Assembly: GCF_003325755.1 (NCBI RefSeq)
Contig: NZ_QORI02000008.1
Coordinates: 1-64,000, forward strand
Reading direction: 5' to 3'
From: Pseudomonas sp. SST3
GTDB taxonomy: Bacteria > Pseudomonadota > Gammaproteobacteria > Pseudomonadales > Pseudomonadaceae
Length of the DNA stretch: 64,000 nt
Shown: piece after piece, positions 16,796-24,523 of the stretch
Numbering within the stretch: the stretch's first letter is position 1
Layout: every line of letters begins with the position of its first letter
Notes under the pieces: model-generated
The model's input: only the letters and a program-made list of their open reading frames with translations
Told to the model about the DNA's origin: nothing
Database searches by the model: none
Position numbers and translations under genes: made by a program

Positions 16796-17488
16796 GTGGA
16801 TTTCAATCGACTTGACCAACAATTGCGCGACAGCTTGGCCGATTTGCGCCTGAGTAACGAAGAGCGCGACGAGTTGCGTCAGCTGGGCAGCGAGCTGACA
16901 GTTGACCAGATACGCTTCCTGCGCAATCGGGCTTTTGCTTTGGTGCGCGAGCTTAGCCGTGAGCCGGCGAACGTTGAGCCTGCGCTTAAATGGCTGGAGC
17001 AGGTGATCAAGACGCTCGACTCCTGCTCCACGCCAGTCAGGGCAGAGCAGGCCAGCGCACATTTCAGTCCGGGCGAAAGCTGCCGTCGCAAGATTCGCGA
17101 TCTGTGTCGGCAGGCGCGCAAGAGCGTGGATATCTGTGTTTACACCATCTCCGATGATCAACTCAGTGAGGAGATTCTGGCCTGCCACCTACGTGGCGTA
17201 ACTGTGCGGGTGATCAGCGACAACGAGAAACAGTATGACGCGGGCAGCGACATTCAGTGGCTGCGCGATAAGGGCGTGCCGTTGCGTATCGACTCTGGCC
17301 CATACCACATGCATCACAAGTTCGCGCTATTTGACGGGCGCCTGCTACTCAACGGCAGTTTCAACTGGACCCGTAGCGCGACCACCAGCAATGAAGAAAA
17401 TCTGCTGGTGATCGATCACCCACAATTGCTGGCCGATTACACGCGCGAATTCGAGAGCCTCTGGGCGCGTTATGCGGAGAATTGTTGA
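16796..17488 (+). CDS. Phospholipase D-like protein with one HKD motif
   Basis: The 230-residue protein begins (GTG start) with a helical region of about 90 residues and then has one PLD domain. The catalytic motif is H-H-K-FALF-D-GRLLLN-GSFN near residues 170-190, followed by the conserved acidic NEEN. Single-HKD proteins act as dimers and include the Nuc nuclease and mitoPLD branch, so it may cut nucleic acid or a phospholipid. There is no signal peptide, so it acts in the cytoplasm. It ends the plus-strand run that starts at 6452, 15 bases after the rhomboid gene. Substrate unknown. Confidence 0.88.
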   Translation: MDFNRLDQQLRDSLADLRLSNEERDELRQLGSELTVDQIRFLRNRAFALVRELSREPANVEPALKWLEQVIKTLDSCSTPVRAEQASAHFSPGESCRRKIRDLCRQARKSVDICVYTISDDQLSEEILACHLRGVTVRVISDNEKQYDAGSDIQWLRDKGVPLRIDSGPYHMHHKFALFDGRLLLNGSFNWTRSATTSNEENLLVIDHPQLLADYTREFESLWARYAENC

Positions 17489-17504
17489 TCGTTGGTCAGC
17501 TTCT

Positions 17505-19214
17505 TCAAGCCGCGTTGGGCTGCCGCCAGAAATCGTCGCTGAACACCTTGTCGAGTAAGCGATGCTTGAGCGTGCGGCTTTCATCAGTAGCGGCGGCGTC
17601 GAGTTTCTTCAGCAGGCGCTGAGGCCCATTGCGGGAGTCGAAGAGGTCTCGATAGCAAAGGCCATCGACCGCGTGGGCGAGTAGGTCCTGCTCAAGTAAT
17701 GCGTCGACCCAGTCCGACGGATAGCTGATATCTCCGGGTATTTGTCGGATTAGACCCTCCGCTTCATCGACATCTCCCAGACGCAAGTATGCGATGGCTA
17801 GGTCATCGAGCAGCAAGGCCATGTCGAACGCTTCGATTTCCTCTGGGGCGTTGGCGGTGACCAGCCTGTCCCGCACATTGTCGAGCAGGCTTCGCGCATC
17901 TGCCGGCCGATCCAGGCGCTGTAGCAGAAGGGCGTGGCGTGTGTCAGTGAATGCACGGTCGAAGAGAGGCTGACGTTCTGCCAAGCGCTGAATCCGTTCC
18001 AGAGCCCGGCGAATTTCGTAACTGGTGCGTTGGCGCTCCGGTAGGCGGCTTTGTAGTGTCAGGCGCGCGTTCAGAACCTGCAGCCGTAGGTGATCGCGAT
18101 CGGTGTCCTCTGGTAGGTACTCGATCCAGCGCTCGGCCTGGCCAAGCATCGAGGTGGCTAGGTCTGGCTGGCTTTGTTCATAAAGAGACCATAGCGACAA
18201 GTACAGGCTGATGCGCTGTGTTTCGTGCCTGGACAAGCGCCGTACATCTCGCTCGGCTTCAGACGCGGCGCCCTGGTCGATCCACCATTGGGCCAGCCTC
18301 AGTAGTAGCGCGTCATGCACGCCATCTTCGACCTCCTCCAGCAACGCCTCGGCCTCGCGAAGCTGGCGATGTCGCAGCATGGCGTCGAGCAATTGATCGT
18401 AATGTTCGTCGCGCCAGTTCGCATCCAGTCGCTGGATCTGCTGCTGGGCTTGAGCGAGCCAGCCGGCTTCTATCATGGGGGCGATGAAGGGATTGTCGCG
18501 TTCCAGCGAAAGCGAATCGGAGACTTCCAGAAGCTGTTGGAGATCGCCAAGGGAAGCCAACTCCCGAGCAAAAATTTCCAGCCCGACAATGTCTTCAGCC
18601 GGAACGGTCTGCTGCAGTGCCCAGAACTGCGCGAGGCTATGCCGTGCGGCATCCTCTTTGCCGCTCTGGCGTTGCAGACGCGCAACGTTCAGCCACTGCT
18701 GTGCGCTCAGGTTGGATGTGGTGGCGAACGTTTCGAGCTCGCTATTGGCTGTGTCCTGATCGCCCTCGGCAAGCAATAGTGGGATGCGTAGCAGCGGATC
18801 GCTAGGGCGCTCATCGCCAGTGCGCTTTAGCAGCTCCAGTGCCTTTTCGGCTTCACCGGCGTCGATCAGCTGGTAAAGCATCGTGGCTAGCGCTTCGCGG
18901 CGATGGTGCGCGTCGAGGTATGAATATAGCCCCAGCGCTTCTTCCTCACGGTTCAGCTCGAGCAGGGTCGCGCACAGCGATGCATTCGCCACCTGCCAGA
19001 CATCGCCCTGTAGCCGTGCAGCCAAATCAATGGCCATTTCGGGGGCCAAAATGCGTAGGGTTGAGATGCGATTGATCCACACCACCTCCTCAAGCGTGAG
19101 GCTGGCTGAGCTATCAGCAACGGGAATCCGATGTGGCTTCGGATCAGCGCCAGTGATGGCGATAATCAAGAAAACCCCGATGAGTACCACCAGTACGACG
19201 ACAAATGCTTCCAT
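17505..19214 (-). CDS. Membrane-anchored TPR-repeat protein
   Basis: A 569-residue protein with a single N-terminal membrane anchor (MEAFVVVLVVLIGVFLIIAI) and then an all-helical body of degenerate tetratricopeptide repeats with many Leu/Ala/Glu pairs. No enzyme motif is seen. It is convergent with the PLD-family gene, stops 16 bases apart, so it may or may not belong functionally to that module. The ATG at 19214 is chosen because it begins exactly at the anchor; a longer in-frame reading from 19406 adds 64 residues without membrane or family character. Its role is unknown; such proteins often assemble envelope complexes. Confidence 0.8.
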   Translation of the reverse strand: MEAFVVVLVVLIGVFLIIAITGADPKPHRIPVADSSASLTLEEVVWINRISTLRILAPEMAIDLAARLQGDVWQVANASLCATLLELNREEEALGLYSYLDAHHRREALATMLYQLIDAGEAEKALELLKRTGDERPSDPLLRIPLLLAEGDQDTANSELETFATTSNLSAQQWLNVARLQRQSGKEDAARHSLAQFWALQQTVPAEDIVGLEIFARELASLGDLQQLLEVSDSLSLERDNPFIAPMIEAGWLAQAQQQIQRLDANWRDEHYDQLLDAMLRHRQLREAEALLEEVEDGVHDALLLRLAQWWIDQGAASEAERDVRRLSRHETQRISLYLSLWSLYEQSQPDLATSMLGQAERWIEYLPEDTDRDHLRLQVLNARLTLQSRLPERQRTSYEIRRALERIQRLAERQPLFDRAFTDTRHALLLQRLDRPADARSLLDNVRDRLVTANAPEEIEAFDMALLLDDLAIAYLRLGDVDEAEGLIRQIPGDISYPSDWVDALLEQDLLAHAVDGLCYRDLFDSRNGPQRLLKKLDAAATDESRTLKHRLLDKVFSDDFWRQPNAA

Positions 19215-19389
19215 GAGAATCCGTTCTCTCTGCTTCTGAAAAGACCCGTGGCAGGCCAGGCCGCGCTTTATAAGGGCCGGGCAGGGAAGGGGCAATGATG
19301 GGGCATGCCAAATGCCAACCTGGTCTCTCTCGGGCTCACGGCGCCATAATTCTGTAGACTCTTCGCCTTTCGTTCGCCGGATGCCCGCC

Positions 19390-19932
19390 ATGGCGCTGCA
19401 AGCCACCCCTTACAAAGTTGAAATCAATCTCACCGATCTCGATCGTCATGTTTATCAAGATCTGCGCTTCACCGTCGCTCGTCATCCTTCGGAGACGGAA
19501 GAGCGGATGGTGGCGCGGCTGATCGCCTACATACTCTGGTATGGCGAGCAATTGGCGTTCGGCCGCGGGCTGTCGGATGTTGATGAGCCGGCGCTGTGGG
19601 AAAAGAGTCTGGACGACCGTGTGCTGCACTGGATTGAAGTGGGGCAGCCCGACGCCGAACGCATCACCTGGTGTTCGCGTCGCACCGAGCGGTTCAGCCT
19701 GGTGGCCTACGGCAACCTGCGTGTCTGGCAGAGCAAGGTGCTCGACTCCGTGCGCAGCTTGAAGAAAATCAACGTGGTAGCGGTGGGGCAGGAAGCTTTG
19801 GAGCAAGTTGCGCGTGATCTGCCACGTTCGATCAACTGGAGTGTGATGGTCAGTGAAGGATCGCTCTTCATTACCGACGAGCACGGCCAGCATGAAGTGC
19901 CTCTCGAATGGATGATCGGCGGACGCGACTAA
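19390..19932 (+). CDS. yaeQ: YaeQ family protein
   Basis: The 180-residue protein matches YaeQ along its length: MALQATPYKVEINLTDLDRHVY at the start (quoted here in part), ARHPSETEERMVARLIAY, WEKSLDDRVLHWIEVGQPDAER and the C-terminal EHGQHEVPLEWMIGG. The fold is PD-(D/E)XK-like, so a nuclease-type activity has been suggested, but the function is unresolved; overexpression of the E. coli protein was linked to transcription effects. The start at 19390 is favoured by family length, although an ATG at 19381 is also in frame. It is a monocistronic gene, divergent from the TPR gene. Confidence 0.9.
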   Translation: MALQATPYKVEINLTDLDRHVYQDLRFTVARHPSETEERMVARLIAYILWYGEQLAFGRGLSDVDEPALWEKSLDDRVLHWIEVGQPDAERITWCSRRTERFSLVAYGNLRVWQSKVLDSVRSLKKINVVAVGQEALEQVARDLPRSINWSVMVSEGSLFITDEHGQHEVPLEWMIGGRD

Positions 19933-19985
19933 GCCAGCCGAGAGATGGGACCCGCCGGGATGTGATTACCCCGGCAGGCGCCGAC

Positions 19986-21203
19986 TCAGGATTGCCAGAA
20001 CTGCAGCAACGCACTAAACGACAGCACCACACCCACCGCCGTGGCGATCATCGCCAACAGGCCGAACACCAGCATCCAGGTCGGGTGGCGGTAGTCACTG
20101 CCAACGATGCTTGGCTTTTTCGCTGCCCAGAGAATGCAGCCCAGCGCCAAAGGCAATACCAGCGCATTCAGCGAGCCGGCGATGACCAGTACCTTGACTG
20201 GCTGTCCCACAAGGCTGTAGATCAGCGTCGAGCAGGCAATGAAGGCGATTACCACCCACTGGTTGTTGCGCTGGACGCTTTCATGCAGCGAGTACATGAA
20301 CGTCACGCTGGTATAGGCCGCGCCGATTACCGAAGACACCGAAGCAGCCAGCAGTACCACGCCGAATATTTTGTAGCCAACCGCGCCCATCGAGTGTGAA
20401 AACACCGACGCGGCTGGGTTGCCCGGGTCCAGACTGAGCCCCTGGCTGACGACGCCGAGCGCGGCGAGGAACAGGCAGATCCGCACGACACCCGTCGTTG
20501 CGATACCGGTTACAGCGGCGCGCGTTACCACGCCAACGTTCTGCACACCGGTGATGCCAGCTTCCACCAGGCGATGACCGCCCGAGAACGAGATATAGCC
20601 CCCCACAGTGCCGCCGACCAGTGTCACGATCGGCAGCAACAGAATCAGCGGATCATCCGGGTTGAAGCTGCGGCTCAAGGCCTCCATGACCGGCGGGCTC
20701 GACTGCAGCATGGCGTAGCCGATCATGCACAGCATCACCAACCCGAGCACCTGCATCACGGAGTCCATGACGCCCTTGGCGTTGCGCAGCAGGAAGATGC
20801 CAATAATCAGGATTGCGGCGATCAGCGATCCGATCACCGGCGGCACGCCGAAAATCACGTTCATCGCCAGCCCGGCGCCACCGATATTGCCAATATTGAA
20901 GGCAATGCCGCCGAGCACGATGAAGGCGGAAATAAGATGGCCGACGCCAGGAATGACGCGGTTTGCCACATCTTGCCCGCGCAGGTTGGCAACGGTGATG
21001 ATCCGCCAGATGTTGAGCTGGGCGCCGATGTCGATCAGCAGCGAGATGACGATGGCGAAGGCAAAGCTGGCGAGGTATTTCTCGGTGAACAGCGAGGTCT
21101 GGGTCAGAAAGGCGGGGCCGATCGACGACGTTGCCATAATGAAGATGGCGCCACGCAAGACGTTGCGTTGCGACGCCGGGGTGGCGCTGGGTGTGGGATG
21201 CAT
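19986..21203 (-). CDS. NRAMP-type divalent metal or solute transporter
   Basis: A 405-residue polytopic membrane protein with about 11 hydrophobic spans. It belongs to the NRAMP-like superfamily (signature regions IGPAFLTQTSLFTEKYLAS and GNIGGAGLAMNVIFGVPP), but the canonical metal-binding DPGN and MPH motifs are not conserved, so it may move something other than Mn2+ or Fe2+. It lies downstream of pxpABC on the same strand, after a 203-base gap. This family member is frequent beside 5-oxoprolinase genes, which makes uptake of 5-oxoproline or a related compound possible. That is inferred from context only. Confidence 0.8.
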   Translation of the reverse strand: MHPTPSATPASQRNVLRGAIFIMATSSIGPAFLTQTSLFTEKYLASFAFAIVISLLIDIGAQLNIWRIITVANLRGQDVANRVIPGVGHLISAFIVLGGIAFNIGNIGGAGLAMNVIFGVPPVIGSLIAAILIIGIFLLRNAKGVMDSVMQVLGLVMLCMIGYAMLQSSPPVMEALSRSFNPDDPLILLLPIVTLVGGTVGGYISFSGGHRLVEAGITGVQNVGVVTRAAVTGIATTGVVRICLFLAALGVVSQGLSLDPGNPAASVFSHSMGAVGYKIFGVVLLAASVSSVIGAAYTSVTFMYSLHESVQRNNQWVVIAFIACSTLIYSLVGQPVKVLVIAGSLNALVLPLALGCILWAAKKPSIVGSDYRHPTWMLVFGLLAMIATAVGVVLSFSALLQFWQS

Positions 21204-21406
21204 TGGAATACCTTTCTTTTATTGGCTTTGGGGCAGGTAGGAATGCAGTCGGGTGTAATCCGAACTCTCTTGTAATTGTTGTTTTTTGGTCGTCGCGTGG
21301 TTTTCTCTGGGTCCGATCATCCTCGTTGTCCACGCAGCTATGAACGGATAGCTGACGGCAGGGTGTGAGATCCGTAGAGTCGCCCTGTTAGCGAGGGGCG
21401 ACCGAC

Positions 21407-22321
21407 TTATTGCCAGTTGCCAAGCAACTCGCGTTGTTGGGTCTGCGCGCGTTCCAGGGATATTGGTTTGAGCATCAGGGTTGTTCCCGGCAAGCATTGG
21501 GCCAGGCGAGCGACCGACAGCGGCGTCAGTGCGCCGAGTCGTGGATAGCCGCCGATGGTCTGCCGATCATTGAGCAGCACGATCGGCTGCCCATCCGGCG
21601 GTACCTGGATGGCGCCCAGCGGTACGCCTTCAGAAATCATCGATTGACGCGCGCCGCGCAGTATCGGTCCGACCAGGCGAACGCCCATGCGGTCGGCGCG
21701 CTGGTCCACAGTCCATTCGCGATTGAATGCGTCGAACAGACTTTGGCCGCTGAAATCGCAGATCTGCGCGCCCAATACCACGGTCAATGTATCGGGCGCG
21801 AATAGCGGCAGCGCCTGCGTGGCACCGAGTGCGCGCGGCTGTGGTGCGGTGCCATTCCAGTGCAGCCGATCGCCTGAGGCCAGTGGTCGACCGTCTCCGT
21901 GCAGGCCACCCAGTGCCTCACGACGCACCGTGGCGCAGCTACCGAGCAGTTGCGGCGCGGTGAAACCGTCGGGCGCCGCAAGATAGGCGCGTACCCCCTG
22001 GCGAGGCTGAGCGAAGCTCAGCCGCTGGCCCTTGCGAATATTGAAGCTGCGACCTGGCGCGACGGGCTGTTCGTCCAGCGTGGCGCCTAGGTCGGCACCG
22101 CATAGCGCAAGGCAACTGTCGTTTTCGGCGAGCAGGGCGAAATTGCCCAGGGTGATTTCCACCGTTGTGGCCTGTAAAGGGTTGCCCAGCAGCCAATTGG
22201 CCCACGCCTGTGATACCCAATCTGCGGCGCCGCCTTGGGTAACGCCCAGATGGCGAACACCGAAACGGCCGCCGTCCTGCAGGCTGGCCAGCGCGCCGCT
22301 TCGTTCTATCAGCAAGCTCAT
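21407..22321 (-). CDS. pxpC: 5-oxoprolinase subunit C
   Basis: This 304-residue protein is of the biotin-dependent carboxyltransferase-like (KipA) family. Diagnostic parts are ALASLQDGGRFGVRHLGVTQGG at the N-terminus (part of it), SDRMG-like QRADRMGVRL and the C-terminal NDRQTIGGYPRLG. With PxpA and PxpB it opens 5-oxo-L-proline to glutamate using ATP, removing a toxic by-product of glutamine and glutathione chemistry. The ATG at 22321 overlaps the pxpB stop by 4 bases; the frame open upstream of it lies inside pxpB and is not a real extension. The NRAMP-like gene follows. Confidence 0.93.
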   Translation of the reverse strand: MSLLIERSGALASLQDGGRFGVRHLGVTQGGAADWVSQAWANWLLGNPLQATTVEITLGNFALLAENDSCLALCGADLGATLDEQPVAPGRSFNIRKGQRLSFAQPRQGVRAYLAAPDGFTAPQLLGSCATVRREALGGLHGDGRPLASGDRLHWNGTAPQPRALGATQALPLFAPDTLTVVLGAQICDFSGQSLFDAFNREWTVDQRADRMGVRLVGPILRGARQSMISEGVPLGAIQVPPDGQPIVLLNDRQTIGGYPRLGALTPLSVARLAQCLPGTTLMLKPISLERAQTQQRELLGNWQ

Positions 22322-23022
22322 GGTGTCACCCCGAATGGGCGATCGTCGCCACCGAGGCGCACGAACTCGGCGCGTTCGATCGGTTGAAAACGCACCCGGT
22401 CGCCGGGCTGCCAGATGCTGTAGCCGTCCATGTCGCGATCGAACAGCTTGATCGGACTGCGACCGATCAGATTCCAACCGCCGGGAGAAACGAGTGGATA
22501 AACGGCGGTCTGGCGGTCGGCGATTCCCAGGCTGCCGGCGGGTACCTGTTTGCGTGGCGTCTTGAGACGGGGGCTGGCGAGAATCTCATCGACAAGTCCC
22601 ATAAAGGCGAACCCTGGCGCGAACCCCAGCGCGAACACTTGATAGATGCGCGCACTGTGCCGCGCAATCACGCCCGGGGTGCCAAGGCCGCTGCGTTGGC
22701 CGAGGGCTTCGAGTTCGGGGCCGACACTCGGGTCGTACCACACCGGAATGTTCAGTTCGCGACCCTGGCCTTCTGCATATGGCTGCAATTCATATAAAGC
22801 GTCGGCAATACGCTGGCGCGCCTGGCGGTCGTCAAGTTGTGCCAGGTCGTACTGCACCAGCAGTGTCGTGTAGGACGGCACCAGGTCGATCAGCGCCGCA
22901 CCGAAGTTGTCATGCAGGCGCCTGGCCGCGGCGAGCAGCCAGGGCATATGGGCTTCGTCGATTTCATCGAACAGGCGCAGCATCAGGCTATCGATGCCGA
23001 CCACTTCGATTCGCGGGGTCAT
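22318..23022 (-). CDS. pxpB: 5-oxoprolinase subunit B
   Basis: A 234-residue KipI-type protein, with the typical cores [39 protein letters not shown] (cited in part) and the final [14 protein letters not shown]. It forms the PxpBC complex that phosphorylates 5-oxoproline before hydrolysis. The start overlaps the pxpA stop by 4 bases and the end overlaps pxpC by 4 bases, so the three cistrons are tightly coupled. In Bacillus the homologue KipI also inhibits the sporulation kinase KinA, but that is not relevant here. Confidence 0.93.
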   Translation of the reverse strand: MTPRIEVVGIDSLMLRLFDEIDEAHMPWLLAAARRLHDNFGAALIDLVPSYTTLLVQYDLAQLDDRQARQRIADALYELQPYAEGQGRELNIPVWYDPSVGPELEALGQRSGLGTPGVIARHSARIYQVFALGFAPGFAFMGLVDEILASPRLKTPRKQVPAGSLGIADRQTAVYPLVSPGGWNLIGRSPIKLFDRDMDGYSIWQPGDRVRFQPIERAEFVRLGGDDRPFGVTP

Positions 23023-23767
23023 GCCGCCAGGCCCCGCAGCGCCTGGCGGATGCGTTGTACCGCAGCGATCGAGCCCGCGTTATCGCCGTGTACGCAGAGG
23101 GTGTCGGCGCGCAGAACCAGCGCGCTGCCGTCGCTGGCGGTCAATGGTTCGCCTTTGGCCAGGCTGAGTGCCTGGGTAGCCACGGTGTCGGCGTCGTGAT
23201 GAACCGCGCCGGGCAGCGCGCGGGAGACCAGCATGCCCGTCGCGTCATAAGCGCGGTCGGCGAATACTTCGAACCACAGCGTCACGCCGAGCTCGTCAGC
23301 CATGGTCTGGCTGGCGCTGTTGTCACGCGTGGACATCAACATGAGCGGCAAGGATGAGTCGTAAGCGGTTATGGCGGTCATCACGCGCGCAACAACTCCG
23401 GCTGACGCATCATGTCGTTGTACAGCGCGCCATGAGGTTTGACGTAGCGAACCTGGGTTCCTTCGGCGCGGCAGATGCCTTCCAGCGCGCCGATCTGGTA
23501 GAGCAGCATGTTTTCCACTTCCTTCGGACTACAGACCATGGAGCGACGACCGAAACCGACCAGATCGGGATAGGCCGGATGCGCGCCGATCTTCACGTCA
23601 TGCAGCGTCGCCAGCGCAACGGTGCGCCGCATGATCTGGGGATCCGATGCATGAAAACCGCAAGCGACATTGGCGCAATCGATGAAAGGCATGACCTCGG
23701 CGTCCATACCCATGGTCCAGGCACCGAAGCTTTCGCCGATATCGCAGTTCAGAAGCAGGGCGTTCAT
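23019..23767 (-). pseudogene. pxpA: 5-oxoprolinase subunit A, frameshifted
   Basis: PxpA (LamB/YcsF family) is coded in two overlapping pieces. The first, from the ATG at 23767, holds [24 protein letters not shown] and [10 protein letters not shown], which are the family's metal and substrate-site motifs, and stops at 23381. The second, in the next frame, carries the rest from [14 protein letters not shown] to [11 protein letters not shown] and stops at 23019. Adding one C at 23384/23385 (coding GCG-GTG instead of GCGTG) joins them into a normal protein of about 249 residues. The first gene of the pxp operon, it faces a regulator across a 180-base gap with a palindrome. A sequence error is more likely than real loss, since pxpB and pxpC are intact. 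Confidence 0.9.
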
Positions 23768-23820
23768 GGAGGTCCTCTTTGACGGGCGTACCGGAGCGAC
23801 AGGTGAGCAAGGAATACGAT

Positions 23821-23842
23821 GATAAATTATCGATGATTTATC
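23821..23842. promoter_or_regulatory. 22-bp near-perfect palindrome, operator candidate
   Basis: Arms GATAAAT and ATTTATC flank the core TATCGATG, giving one mismatched base pair in 22 bases. It lies between the divergent pxpA and winged-helix regulator genes in a locally AT-rich stretch, 54 bases from the pxpA start, which is a natural operator position for the regulator. Confidence 0.6.
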
Positions 23843-23950
23843 AATAAATATTTTTCGTAGCCGCTCCGACCGGTCTTTTCGGTGCGCATTGCTGTATGCT
23901 TGCGAACCCGATTCACCAGGGTGGCAGCCCACTGTCGCCCCTCATTTCCA

Positions 23951-24490
23951 ATGGTCCGCAAGATGGTTGACGCCAAATCCCCTCGTCCGTTGCGATCGTC
24001 CATCGTGGCGTCGGCGCATCTCGCCGAGCAGTCGCAGGAACTTTCAGAACTGGAATACGGCATCATCGTCGCCAGCGCCGCGCTGATGCGCTGGATGGAG
24101 CGATGCATGAAGGCTTCCGGCGCAGTGGAAATGAATGCGCTGGATGTCATGGTCCTGCATAACCTGACTAGCCGTGGCCGTGCCAAACGTCAGGCGGACA
24201 TCTGCCTCCTGCTGAATATCGAAGACACTCACACCGTGACCTACGCGCTGAAGAAGCTCGGCAAGCTTGGGCTGGTGGCGGGCGAGAAGCAGGGCAAAGA
24301 GATGTACTACCGGACCACCGACAAGGGCCGCGAGCTGTGCCAGGAATACGCTGACATCCGTCGCGAATGCCTGATCGCCTCCTTCGAAAATCTCAATATC
24401 GACCCCGAGGAGATTCACCGCCTCGCCGGGATGCTGCGCGCCATGTCGGGGCTGTACGATCAGGCTGCGCGCGCTGCAACTTCGCTCTGA
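23951..24490 (+). CDS. MarR-like winged-helix transcriptional regulator
   Basis: The 179-residue protein has a winged helix-turn-helix domain, seen in ALDVMVLHNLTSRGRAKRQADI, LLNIEDTHTVTYALKKLGKLG (recognition region) and a wing GEKQGKEMYYRTTDKG. The style is that of the MarR superfamily used for catabolic and stress control. It is transcribed away from pxpABC, so it probably regulates that operon through the palindrome at 23821-23842. ATG codons at 23951 and 23963 are both possible starts. The 5-oxoproline-sensing role is inference from position. Confidence 0.85.
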   Translation: MVRKMVDAKSPRPLRSSIVASAHLAEQSQELSELEYGIIVASAALMRWMERCMKASGAVEMNALDVMVLHNLTSRGRAKRQADICLLLNIEDTHTVTYALKKLGKLGLVAGEKQGKEMYYRTTDKGRELCQEYADIRRECLIASFENLNIDPEEIHRLAGMLRAMSGLYDQAARAATSL

Positions 24491-24523
24491 ACTGCCTCAT
24501 GCTACAAACCGGATAACCATCAG

